Both the position numbers and the translations under genes were made by a program. From Rhodohalobacter sulfatireducens (GTDB lineage: Bacteria; Bacteroidota; Rhodothermia; Balneolales; Balneolaceae): DNA of 64,000 bases. Shown piece by piece: positions 35,691-44,133 of this stretch (position 1 is the stretch's first letter; every line of letters starts with the position of its first letter). The DNA lies in contig NZ_JAKLWS010000012.1 in assembly GCF_022012475.1 (NCBI RefSeq), forward strand, positions 59,642 through 123,641. Direction: 5' to 3'. Under the pieces are notes generated by a model, which ran no database searches, had not been told where the DNA came from, and worked only from the letters and a program-made list of their open reading frames with translations.

Positions 35691-36245
35691 TTCCTTAACG
35701 TTGGTGGAGCAAGTGAAGGTAGTAAGCTGGTAGTAATTAAAGTGTTTGATCGATCTCGAATGATTGAGGGTGGTGCTTCGGCCTGTGCAGCTGAATGGAC
35801 CGGACACCTTGACCCGATACTGTTAGCATGGAAAGCAGTTCAAATCGCAAAGTTCTTTTACAATGCTCTGTTGGCGGTTCGTGTGGATCCATCATCAGCT
35901 AGAAGAAACTGAGGGTACACATCACCTTGCGGTATTTAATCAGATCGTAGGGCACTACAAACATCTCTATACCAGGGAAAAAGTAGACAAGGTTAAGGGT
36001 ACTTCAAATCAGTATGGGTACTTGACGGACGAGGCCCGGAAAAGTGTACTCATATCAGGACTGAAAAGTGCTTGGGTGAAAGAGAAGCTTGGGTATGTGG
36101 AGCACAACGAAAAAACCGTTGAACAGGTTTCGTTCTTTGAGATAAAAGATAAGGGCACAATGGGAGCGATTATAGTAGCCTAATTGCTACGGCAGGAGCC
36201 AACTGGCTGGCTACAGATTATATGAGAGCACCGTTCTACATATAA
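35691..36245 (+). pseudogene. Phage terminase large-subunit C-terminal (nuclease domain) remnant, two frameshifts
   Basis: Three consecutive segments in two frames together read as the C-terminal nuclease domain of a large terminase. Frame one (from about 35697): VGGASEGSKLVVIKVFDRSR, IEGG, AEWTGHLDPILLAWKAVQIA. Frame two (about 35900-36167): EETEGTHHLAVFNQIVGHYK, LYTREK, YGYLTDEARKSVLISGL, FFEIKDKGTMGAI. Back in frame one (36168-36245): DYSSLIATAGANWLATDYM. The order (RNase-H-like start, ETE-G-HH, N-x-YG..T, final D-x-x-IATA) matches terminases of Bacteroidota phages. The ATPase half is missing. It is a prophage fossil within the accessory region. Confidence 0.65.
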
Positions 36246-36370
36246 GACTATAACCCAGAGCACTGACAGCCTATGAAGCGGAACTTTTAAAGTTGCTATT
36301 TAACTTTAAGCGTTTTGAATAAATTTAGTAGTATTTACGATATAAAGTCATTCAAATTAGGAGTTAGATA

Positions 36371-36598
36371 TTAGTTTGGACTAATTTTTTTGACCTTTCT
36401 TATGGGTATAATTTTACTTTTGTCTTGATAATTAATCAAACGAACTACAATATAGTCCTCTTTGTAATTCTCTAATCTACTATTTGGGTAACCATGAAAA
36501 GGTCCATTAATTGTGCCTATTATAGGTTCTTCATCTGTGGTTATCACCTTATATATTTTCTCGAGTGAAATTAAATCGTTTATTTCTTTAAATGTCAT
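36371..36598 (-). CDS. Small hypothetical protein, divergent from the SEC-C protein gene
   Basis: A 75-aa protein beginning MTFKEINDLISLEKIYKVIT, followed by a beta-rich YKEDYIVVRLINYQDKSKII and a basic tail. I do not recognise a family. It is divergent from the 815-aa nuclease-like gene with 132 bases between starts, in the same AT-rich composition, so it may have travelled with it. A small regulatory or antitoxin-like role would be speculation. Its codon pattern and lack of overlap with any other gene favour a real gene. Confidence 0.45.
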   Translation of the reverse strand: MTFKEINDLISLEKIYKVITTDEEPIIGTINGPFHGYPNSRLENYKEDYIVVRLINYQDKSKIIPIRKVKKISPN

Positions 36599-36730
36599 AC
36601 AGATGCATAACTATAGGATTATTTAATTTAGGTAGTATAAACTATTGAGCATAATTTCTACTTAGTTTTAGAAAGATAAAATTTCGCCATTTTGTTATCT
36701 GTTAGTACTGAATATTATAAATGAAAAATT

Positions 36731-39178
36731 ATGGGGAAAGAAAAAAATATTGAACCTGATGAATATTACGATGCAGGACCAATTGATATAGCAAGATTTG
36801 GTAAGGTTTTGATTTATAAAAGTAAACTCGATGAGGAGGGATTAAAAAAGTTTAAAGAAAATCTTATAAAAAGCTATCCAGAAATTATTGCAGAAGTAAA
36901 TGAACTTGTCCAAGACATAAAAGAATTAGTGATAAAGTTTGATTCTCTTCAACTTTTGAAAAGAGGGTATCTTGAAAATGCCTATCAATCTGAAGGTAAA
37001 ATTTCAGAAAGTGCACATAATGAGGTAGATGTCATTTCGAGAAGAATGATAGATTACATACAGAATGTAATTGTATCGGCAGAGTTATCAGAAAAGAATC
37101 ACGTCGAACTTAAGGAAGAGGATTGGAATGAAATTTATGGCAAAGTTTTAAAATTATATCGAAGGCTAGGTACTTATTTTCTGGCTTCAAGTGCAAAGAG
37201 AGAAGCGAATGATGAGGCTTTTAATAAGAAGAAAGATTTATTTTACACAAAAGCTCAGAGCTATTGGATTCATGTCAGAGGTGAATATTATCTTACTCAT
37301 CAAGAAGAAATATTTAAGAATTTACTTAAACCTCACAGCCAAAAGTTTAAAGAACTATTTGGTATATCGAGTGATGAATACATAGACAATTTATGTCTAA
37401 TTAGAGATTCCTTGATATTTGGCATAGGTAAGTCAATTCAGTTCATGGAAAATGTAAGAGAAAAATCACTTAAAATATTAGAGGAAGACTCGAAGAATTT
37501 AACTGATTTGAGCAGTGATGAAATTATATCAAAATTGAATCAAATTGCTACACAACAGGGATGGATTGAAGATATTGAAAAATCTAATCAGAAAATCTTT
37601 GGCTTTTCGGTTTTTGATGTAGAGAAGAACTCAAGTTTACCAAAAGAATTATTAGATAGTTTCTCTTGGGAAAATGGGGAGTGTAATTATTTCTATGATC
37701 ACGACGAATTTGGAGGATGGCCAATTAATTTTCAGCCAATTTTTGAAAAACCTTTTTTAAAAAAAGATGATAAATATTACTGTTTTGATGTATATGCATT
37801 GTTTGATAACAATTATAGAACCATCCAAAAAGTAATATGTAATTTAGATCCAGATTACAGAGAAGACTGGAATAAGAAACAAAAAATAGTATCTGAAGAG
37901 TATCCTCTGAAATTGATTAAAGACATATTACCTGAAGCTGAAATCTATTCTCCTGCTTATTATTATTTCTCTCATGAAGAGGAAGGTAAAAAGAAAGTAG
38001 CGGAAACTGATGCGGTCATAATTTATGATAAACACCTCTTTGTTGTTGAAATTAAGGCTGGAGCATTTACATATATGCCTCCTTCAGTAGATTTTGATTC
38101 ATTTATAAATTCAATTGAAAACCTATTATTCAGGCCACTTGAGCAAGCGGATAGATTTTTTAGATCTTTAAAAGAAAAAGATGAGCTTATTTTATTTGAT
38201 TCAAATTCATCAAAGAAAAAAGAATTAACTCGAATATCTTCAGATGATTTTAGGATAATAACACCTACAGCGATAACAATAGACCATCTTACCGATCTCG
38301 CTGTTAAGATAGAAGAGCTAACTCCTTTTTCAAACAAGCTTCCGACGAATCCAGTTTGGCCATTATCAATTTCAGATCTCATTGCATATAGAGATCTTTT
38401 TGACTCACCATTGCAATTTCTTCACTATATAGAACAAAGACATAAGGCATTTAAGTCAGAAGCCTTTTCAGTTGAAGATGAATTAGATCATGTAGGATTG
38501 TATTTAGATCATAATCATTATGTGGAGTATGCAGAATCTTTTGGTCAAAAAATCAATCATTTTGAAGGCTATAGAAAAAAAATTGATGAATACTTTGATG
38601 GTACTTTTTATGGATTAGATGGGTTTGATAAACCAGCTCAAAAAATACCGGACATATATTTTAGAATTTTCAAAATATTAAGAAATAAAAGACCTAAAAG
38701 TTTTTCTCATGTATCGAGTATTTTGCTTGATTTTTCAACAGAAGTTAAGTTTAAGATAGAGGAAAGTATAGAGTACCTAATTGAAAATAAAATAAATGAA
38801 AATAAATCAGATCCTTTTACAATACTCGGGGATTATGGATTGACTTTATTTTGTTTCAGAGAGGATGAATATTGTAATAAAAAAAATTGTCAAGAGCATG
38901 CATTAGCTACGCAAATTCAATCATATGATATTTTAAGATTACTGTTAATTATTACAATAAATAAGAAAGGTGATATATCTGATATTGATTTTTCAATTTT
39001 TGATAGGAAAGATCTAACAAGATCTAAAATTGATCAGCTAAGTGAAAAAGCTCAAAAAATTGCTGATAGAAGATTCATTAAAATGGCAAAAGAAATAAAA
39101 CCTGGGCGAAATGACTATTGTCCCTGTGGAAGTGGAAAAAAATACAAGAAGTGTCATTTGCGACGATATAATCAGTAA
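36731..39178 (+). CDS. Large protein with PD-(D/E)XK-nuclease-like core and C-terminal SEC-C zinc motif
   Basis: An 815-aa soluble protein. Residues 1-290 are mostly charged helices with coiled-coil character. Near the middle, V-A-E425-T-D427-A-V-I-I-Y-D, then L-F-V-V-E440-I-K442-A-G, has the spacing of a PD-(D/E)XK/NERD-type nuclease core. Residues 730-745 hold a Cys/His cluster (YCNKKNCQEHA). The C-terminus, R-N-D-Y-C797-P-C799-G-S-G-K-K-Y-K-K-C808-H809, is a textbook SEC-C zinc-binding motif. The DNA is very AT-rich compared with core genes here, which points to transfer. Nuclease activity and an anti-phage role are inferred; metabolism or housekeeping seems unlikely. Confidence 0.7.
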   Translation: MGKEKNIEPDEYYDAGPIDIARFGKVLIYKSKLDEEGLKKFKENLIKSYPEIIAEVNELVQDIKELVIKFDSLQLLKRGYLENAYQSEGKISESAHNEVDVISRRMIDYIQNVIVSAELSEKNHVELKEEDWNEIYGKVLKLYRRLGTYFLASSAKREANDEAFNKKKDLFYTKAQSYWIHVRGEYYLTHQEEIFKNLLKPHSQKFKELFGISSDEYIDNLCLIRDSLIFGIGKSIQFMENVREKSLKILEEDSKNLTDLSSDEIISKLNQIATQQGWIEDIEKSNQKIFGFSVFDVEKNSSLPKELLDSFSWENGECNYFYDHDEFGGWPINFQPIFEKPFLKKDDKYYCFDVYALFDNNYRTIQKVICNLDPDYREDWNKKQKIVSEEYPLKLIKDILPEAEIYSPAYYYFSHEEEGKKKVAETDAVIIYDKHLFVVEIKAGAFTYMPPSVDFDSFINSIENLLFRPLEQADRFFRSLKEKDELILFDSNSSKKKELTRISSDDFRIITPTAITIDHLTDLAVKIEELTPFSNKLPTNPVWPLSISDLIAYRDLFDSPLQFLHYIEQRHKAFKSEAFSVEDELDHVGLYLDHNHYVEYAESFGQKINHFEGYRKKIDEYFDGTFYGLDGFDKPAQKIPDIYFRIFKILRNKRPKSFSHVSSILLDFSTEVKFKIEESIEYLIENKINENKSDPFTILGDYGLTLFCFREDEYCNKKNCQEHALATQIQSYDILRLLLIITINKKGDISDIDFSIFDRKDLTRSKIDQLSEKAQKIADRRFIKMAKEIKPGRNDYCPCGSGKKYKKCHLRRYNQ

Positions 39179-39454
39179 TTAAAAAAATAGTTTGTATGTA
39201 ATTACAAACAAGCTGTCAATCAATTCCACTGGTTTCCAAAAGCTAGGTTTCATCGTCTCACTTTTCGGAAGAACGCTAGGTATTAGCTTGGACATGGTAT
39301 TCAACCAGTCTTTCAGGTCCATTTTTTAAAGAGTTTTTGTTAGGGTACAAACCAGAGAGCTGATTAATTCATCAAGCTGACTTCTGATGGCATAATGGCT
39401 GGCTTTTAGAAATATCTACCATTCTATACATTAACAATACGATTTGTATTCATT

Positions 39455-39742
39455 ATGATTACAAACTGTAATCAAAATCAAAAAATGGCTAACCACCTTT
39501 CATTTTCAGAGTTTAAATCAAGGGTTGAAAGAGAGGTCTCCGGCGCTTACTTTCGCATAGAACAGGGTAAGTATATAGCATCAGGAGATCGGGCTATGTT
39601 AGATTATGACCCGGAAACCGGCGATTGTAGCATCTTCCACCTCCGAACCTTTGATGAATGTATGTCGAGACTAACAATTGCAGAGGATATCGACAACTTC
39701 CGACAGCTTGAACACCAGGGGCCTATCTCACGCACAGACTGA
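39455..39742 (+). CDS. Hypothetical 95-aa (or 85-aa) protein
   Basis: A small protein with an FSEFKSRVEREVSGAYFRIE helix, a strand pair KYIASGDRAMLDYDPETGDC and a terminal helical segment FDECMSRLTIAEDIDNFRQL. A second ATG ten codons in (MANHLSFSEF) is a reasonable alternative start. I do not recognise the family. It sits alone between the SEC-C gene and a broken gene. It might belong to the plasmid- or phage-type cargo of the region, but nothing in it shows a function. Confidence 0.5.
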   Translation: MITNCNQNQKMANHLSFSEFKSRVEREVSGAYFRIEQGKYIASGDRAMLDYDPETGDCSIFHLRTFDECMSRLTIAEDIDNFRQLEHQGPISRTD

Positions 39743-39970
39743 TTTTTGTGTATTGATGCATAGTTTACTCAATTGTTTATCTGTTTGTTTACCATCTTAA
39801 AAGGGAAAAAAGAAAAATGAATAAATAATCTGCACTCTTAACTTTCATAGGTCAATTTGAAAGTGTTTAACATGACTAAACAGTAATTAAACAATATGTT
39901 TAAATTAATGAATTTATTGTACTTACTGTTTATATGGAAAGTCATTGAGTTACTCTTGAACTAAAATGCA

Positions 39971-40011
39971 AAAGGCCCCAGTCTTGGCGGTCAACCTTTC
40001 ACGGAGCCTTT
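39971..40011 (+). promoter_or_regulatory. Leader hairpin before the broken gene at 40035
   Basis: AAAGGCCCC (39971-39979) pairs with GGAGCCTTT (40003-40011), 8 of 9 positions, around a 23-base loop. It ends 23 bases before the ATG at 40035. It may be a terminator-like or translational control hairpin; no T-run follows. Confidence 0.35.
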
Positions 40012-40034
40012 CTGAACTCTAAAATTAGAGCGTT

Positions 40035-40485
40035 ATGAAAACTACAAAAAAACAAGCAATCGATCTCACCAAACACTTAATAGCTAACTAACCTCGAATC
40101 CCTTTCCAGTGAAATGGGAGAGTCTGAATTTGAAACCTTTCTTGAAAATGAAATTCTTCCTGTGATTGACTCTAAAGAGAACGTGTTCAATTGTACAGCC
40201 TTTGAGAAATCGCAGCTTCTTCATACTACCTCAAGACCTATTGACTGGATGAATGGAGATGATTTTAGCTTGTCTATCTCCGGGATGGATATTGATACCT
40301 TATTTACCTTGATTGATATTATCAACTACTCCAGTACTGTATTGGAATCCAAAGAGAAGTACCAAGGGAATACCAAGCAGTTAAAGAGGGATGTAGAATC
40401 ATATTAGGAAGCACTCATCAGCGAATGCCAAAGCCGGTTACAATGGATTGGTGATCAAATTGAACAGTTGGAAGCAGCATCTTAA
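40035..40485 (+). pseudogene. Broken small helical protein gene (frameshift plus nonsense codon)
   Basis: An ATG at 40035 reads MKTTKKQAIDLTKHLIAN and stops at once. Just there the DNA has a tandem CTAA (GCTAACTAACCTCG); removing four bases joins the frame to LESLSSEMGESEFETFLENE and on through a 97-codon frame ending in TAG at 40405-40407. Beyond that TAG the same frame stays open for EALISECQSRLQWIGDQIEQ and ends naturally at 40485. So one ancestral protein of about 145 aa, probably helical at both ends, appears to carry two lesions. I do not recognise its family. A GC hairpin follows. Confidence 0.55.
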
Positions 40486-40492
40486 AGTATAT

Positions 40493-40520
40493 CCCCGGTG
40501 TGAATAGCGCCGGGGTAATT
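40493..40520 (+). terminator. Terminator-like hairpin after the broken gene
   Basis: CCCCGG (40493-40498) pairs with CCGGGG (40510-40515) around an 11-base loop and is followed by TAATTT. It begins 7 bases after the TAA of the reconstructed frame, which supports that frame as a former gene. The T-run is weak. Confidence 0.5.
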
Positions 40521-40721
40521 TGAGGCATATATTGAAAAAACTTAAATCATTATTTAATATTTATTAATTCTTGGAACACAGAATATTGATTAAAAATAAA
40601 TATAATGATAAGGATTTTGTTAAATATGGTGGTTTGAGGTAATTATGCTAAATTGTAACTATCTATTAATCATTGTATAATTGCACTCATTCAATATTGA
40701 AAATTCAATAATTTTGCTATA

Positions 40722-41093
40722 ATGGATGAAAAAAAAGGTGAAAGAAAAAACATTCCAATTCGTTACAAGAAAAATACCTCCTATGAAACATTTTTTGCTG
40801 ATGGAGCAATGGGAGGATGGACTCCTAGGAAGAATCTAAGTTTAGATTTTTATGTAGAAAAAGCAGCTACACCAGATATAGTAGTTCATGAACTTACCGA
40901 AGAGGGACATCTAGGGGAACTAATTGAGCGGAAAGGTGATGTGGGGTTTGTAAGAGAAAAGCAATTAGGAATTGTAATGAATGTCCAAACTGTTGTCGAA
41001 CTAAGAGATTGGTTAACAGCCAAGATTGAAGAGGGGCAAGAGAAAGGAATTTTTGAGATCCAAAAGCTAGAAAATAAAGATACAGCCAAATAA
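40722..41093 (+). CDS. Hypothetical protein, first gene of a three-gene cassette
   Basis: A 123-aa acidic protein. After a Lys-rich start it reads TSYETFFADGAMGGWTPRKN, then L-S-L-D-F-Y-V-E, and later QLGIVMNVQTVVELRDWLTA with a charged C-terminal helix. The order (T-x-FADGA, LDFYVE, GIVM with an amphipathic helix) is faintly reminiscent of DUF3467-type small proteins, but I cannot assign it. Gaps to the next two genes are 9 and 15 bases, so all three should be one transcript. The surroundings (pseudogenes, AT-rich DNA) mark it as accessory cargo. Confidence 0.6.
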   Translation: MDEKKGERKNIPIRYKKNTSYETFFADGAMGGWTPRKNLSLDFYVEKAATPDIVVHELTEEGHLGELIERKGDVGFVREKQLGIVMNVQTVVELRDWLTAKIEEGQEKGIFEIQKLENKDTAK

Positions 41094-41102
41094 ATATTTA
41101 TT

Positions 41103-41624
41103 ATGAGTACAGGGACTGTTAATTACTCAACATCTACTCCTGCAACTACCACAGATGAGGGTAAAAAAAATAAATTTATTTTTGTTTTTTCATCATTTAG
41201 TAGCTCAAGTCAAAAAGGAGAGGAGTGGGATTCTAAAACCGTTAAATATGGTGGTGAAGAATATCTCGACCACATCAAAAGAGAAAAAGAAGTTGATGCT
41301 TTTTTAAATAATATGCGAAATAAAGCTGAAAACGAAGGGTATCCATCTTACTCTGTAGTAATGAATTTTGAAAATCTTTGGTTAGAGTTACAGCATGATT
41401 TTGAAGCAGTGCTTACTAATCCTACAGCCTCTTTGTCGATGGATGATAGTATCACTTTAACATATAGATTTGCTGAACATTACATCGAATTTGAAGTATT
41501 TGATGATAGAACAGAGCTTTTTTATGAAAATGAGATTTCTGGACAAACATATTTTCAAGAAATCCCAAAAGGCTTATCTATAATAGACAAAGTAGATGAA
41601 TTAATACTCGATATTTCGCTTTAG
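41103..41624 (+). CDS. Hypothetical protein, second gene of the cassette
   Basis: A 173-aa protein. The first 40 residues are rich in Ser and Thr and likely disordered. The rest looks like a mixed alpha/beta domain: DHIKREKEVDAFLNNMRNKA (helix), YSVVMNFENLWLELQHDFEA, a strand series SITLTYRFAEHYIEFEVFDD, and a final helix LSIIDKVDELILDISL. No transmembrane segment or known motif is visible. It starts 9 bases after the first gene of the cassette. The function is unknown. Confidence 0.55.
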   Translation: MSTGTVNYSTSTPATTTDEGKKNKFIFVFSSFSSSSQKGEEWDSKTVKYGGEEYLDHIKREKEVDAFLNNMRNKAENEGYPSYSVVMNFENLWLELQHDFEAVLTNPTASLSMDDSITLTYRFAEHYIEFEVFDDRTELFYENEISGQTYFQEIPKGLSIIDKVDELILDISL

Positions 41625-41639
41625 AAGTAAATAATTCAA

Positions 41640-42128
41640 ATGGGTACAACTGAAAGTAGTAAGCCTGGCTCCACTGGGGAAGAATTGGATTGCGAAGAGA
41701 ATGTTTTACGTTTTGGGTTAGAGCAGTCAAACTATGAGAGAGTAGAACCAGCGGCATTTGCATTGAACTCAAGTGAAAGGCGTGAGGATTGGAAACGTAT
41801 TTCGGTATGGGAAAAATCTTTAACTACAATTGATCATGCTCAAAATTTGCTCAGCAATCCTAAACGAAAACTTTTAATTGATCTGAATGTCGGAGATGTA
41901 AAAGGAATTGAGATTAGAGGTAAAACAAACGTTTTGAATGTGAAATGGGACCGTTTACCGGAATGTATCGAAGAAGATGGTACCAAGGGTGAAAATTATG
42001 ACCCGGGTTGTGAAGGGCACTGTGCGCTTGACGGTCTTTATACAGGTAATAAAAAAACAAGAAAAATAATTAGAAAAAAATTAGCTGATCTTGCCACTGA
42101 TTCTAATTTTGAAGTTCTTGATACTTAA
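41640..42128 (+). CDS. Hypothetical protein, third gene of the cassette
   Basis: A 162-aa protein with an acidic, low-complexity first 35 residues. A core follows containing LLIDLNVGDVKGIEIRGKTN and a Cys/Gly-rich stretch, LPECIEEDGTKGENYDPGCE then GHCALDGLYTGNKK, and a basic helix KKTRKIIRKKLADLA at the end. The C-x15-C-x3-C spacing (E-C, G-C-E-G-H-C) could bind a metal, but no known zinc motif fits exactly. It starts 15 bases after the second gene. The family is not recognised. Confidence 0.55.
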   Translation: MGTTESSKPGSTGEELDCEENVLRFGLEQSNYERVEPAAFALNSSERREDWKRISVWEKSLTTIDHAQNLLSNPKRKLLIDLNVGDVKGIEIRGKTNVLNVKWDRLPECIEEDGTKGENYDPGCEGHCALDGLYTGNKKTRKIIRKKLADLATDSNFEVLDT

Positions 42129-42156
42129 ATTTTCTTAGGTAACAATAAAATATTCA

Positions 42157-42450
42157 TCAGTACTTTTTTACAATCCCATCCTTCGTCTGCTCTTCGGTGA
42201 TACGCCAAGTGTAAGTCTGTCCATCAAACTATATCTCTAAGTAGTGATCGTCTTTGGTTCTGACCACAAACTGAAAGATGGAGGTCTTTTTTCGCCTGTG
42301 CCTGGTACATTGTCTAATCTCTATAACGTGGTATTTCCGACCGTTCTCTCGTTCAATTCTATATGTTGTAATCTTATGCTTGAGCTTTGGCGTATCGAAA
42401 CCATTCAGGAAGCAGAGAACATTAATCGGTGGGTAGTGATTTGGTTACAT
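42157..42450 (-). pseudogene. Degenerate copy of the 97-aa gene at 32393-32686 (two in-frame stops)
   Basis: On the minus strand the frame from ATG at 42450 aligns with the intact 97-aa protein along its full length: PPINVLCFLNGFDTPKLKHK, YRIERENG, CTRHRRKK, FVVRTKDDHYLEI, FDGQTYTWRITEEQ, then a stop in the matching place. Codon 2 is TAA where the intact copy has Asn, and TAG (42229-42231) replaces the Trp codon of EIWFDG. No indel is needed. The two loci lie 9.8 kb apart in the same orientation and bracket most of the accessory region. Confidence 0.85.
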
Positions 42451-42726
42451 GATTGAACTTTTAATGAAAGTACATTAAGTAAATGACAGAAGGTGTCACC
42501 GAAGCGAAATTTTATTTGTTCAAAATCATTGATTTTTGCTTCTTACAGGTAATAAAGTTTTAAAGTAGATTCAGCTGAAAATAGTTGGCATCTCATCTTT
42601 GTCTATATTTTCTTTTAAAATAAGTATTAGAGTTTATAATAACCCAGAGAGAGAAGTTTTTGCAGTGTATTAGGTTATCAATTTAGATCAAGGTTTAAAC
42701 AGTAAAAATCAATAAAATTTCTTGAT

Positions 42727-44133
42727 ATGAGTACTGCAAAAACATTTATTAGAGTTCTATGGGCGATTTTAAAAGTTACGGCCCTGTCTGTTTTTATCAT
42801 TGGTGTGATTGTTATTTTATTTCTGCTTCTTATTGAAGGGCAAGATATTGATGTACCAGGTTCGGTGCTCTCTTCATGGTTAAGCATTTCAGGAACAATC
42901 ATTCTGATTTTAACACTCATACTTTTGTCAGTTTTTTTGATTTGGTTGGCCAGATTGATTTTTTTACGCAAAGAAGTTTTTGGATCGAATCCAGTAGCTC
43001 GCATCCTTGGTTTTGGGGTAACAGCTATATTTTATTCGGGTGCTGTTCACGCTACGATCACAGCTCCAATAAGATTTATTATTAATTTATTTTCACAACT
43101 TCCTTTTGCTCTTCGAGAACTTACCAGTAGTGTGGGTCCCGGGGTAGATTATACAATAGATCTTTGTTCGGACTATTTCATAACATTGATTTTAAATTTT
43201 GGATCTGAAATTGCCAGAGCGGTTAATACATTATTGGTTGCTTTACCTATCAGTGATATTGTTATTGCTTTGGCAATTTGGGTTTTTATTGGTCAACTAT
43301 TTAGTAGCGTATCTTCATCGACTGATAAAATTTCAGGTGACTTATTAGGAAAGAGCAGGGTATCACAGTTCATTCAAAATATGCCAAAAGCAAGACGTAT
43401 GAATGTTCTGCTTTCGGGAATCTTTTTTATTAGTGGTTATCTCTGCATCGCATCAATTGTTGCTATACCATGGTTGCAACAGGAAGAATCTCCGGAAGTT
43501 TTGAATACTGAAAGCCTGGAACAGCGACTTAGCGAATCACTTTTATCCTTGGATACTATTGATAATCGATTTCAGCAAATGGTTAGTGATGAATCGGATT
43601 TATTTGAGCCCCTGCGTCCCCTCTTGGCAATATCAATTGACTCTATTCTTAGGGATACCTTATCGACTGAATTAAAAAATGCATGGGATCAGAATGTTTC
43701 AAGAATCGAATCAGAAATAACAAATATACAAAGACGCCGTAATCACTTTATTTCAGAATGGCGTCAATTTCGAGACCAAATTCCAAATAGACAAAACAAT
43801 TTATTACAGACAGCGGTAAGTGATTTTGAAACGAATACGTTGGCCCATATGAGTACTCAAGAGAGGTCTTATTATTTCCAAAATATTGTGAGATGGTTTC
43901 AGGGTAGTATATCTCAATTACAACGACCCGTAGAGAATGGATTAAAATACTTGCAATCACAAGAAGATCTGATTAACAGTTGGATAAACAATGTTGAATC
44001 TTCATTAGAACAAGATGTGATAAGGTTAGGAGGTTATGCTGATGATCCTACGATATATCTGGACTATTTTGGCAAATTTGGCAGTAGTTATTCAACAGAT
44101 TATATTTTTACAGATTACTTTCGACTCTTCTAA
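42727..44133 (+). CDS. Polytopic membrane protein, N-terminal part (frame continues past TAA)
   Basis: A 468-aa membrane protein of unknown family. Hydrophobic spans lie near residues 13-38 (ALSVFIIGVIVILFLLL), 47-75, 85-110, 125-190 (two) and 220-245 (LLSGIFFISGYLCIASIVAI). Residues 250-460 are a long soluble, helical segment rich in Gln, Glu and Ser, probably coiled coil and extracytoplasmic. The frame ends at TAA (44131-44133), but it stays open in the same frame for another 155 codons with three more membrane spans. So this is either a truncated product of a nonsense mutation or part of a 623-aa protein. Confidence 0.6.
   Translation: MSTAKTFIRVLWAILKVTALSVFIIGVIVILFLLLIEGQDIDVPGSVLSSWLSISGTIILILTLILLSVFLIWLARLIFLRKEVFGSNPVARILGFGVTAIFYSGAVHATITAPIRFIINLFSQLPFALRELTSSVGPGVDYTIDLCSDYFITLILNFGSEIARAVNTLLVALPISDIVIALAIWVFIGQLFSSVSSSTDKISGDLLGKSRVSQFIQNMPKARRMNVLLSGIFFISGYLCIASIVAIPWLQQEESPEVLNTESLEQRLSESLLSLDTIDNRFQQMVSDESDLFEPLRPLLAISIDSILRDTLSTELKNAWDQNVSRIESEITNIQRRRNHFISEWRQFRDQIPNRQNNLLQTAVSDFETNTLAHMSTQERSYYFQNIVRWFQGSISQLQRPVENGLKYLQSQEDLINSWINNVESSLEQDVIRLGGYADDPTIYLDYFGKFGSSYSTDYIFTDYFRLF

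Noticed and set aside
35863..36183. 106-codon frame as an independent protein
   Set aside because: Its sequence continues into the other frame at both ends as a terminase domain, so it is a fragment of a pseudogene.
42244..42456. Plus-strand 70-codon frame
   Set aside because: It is antisense to the broken copy of the 97-aa gene, whose similarity to the intact copy is on the minus strand.
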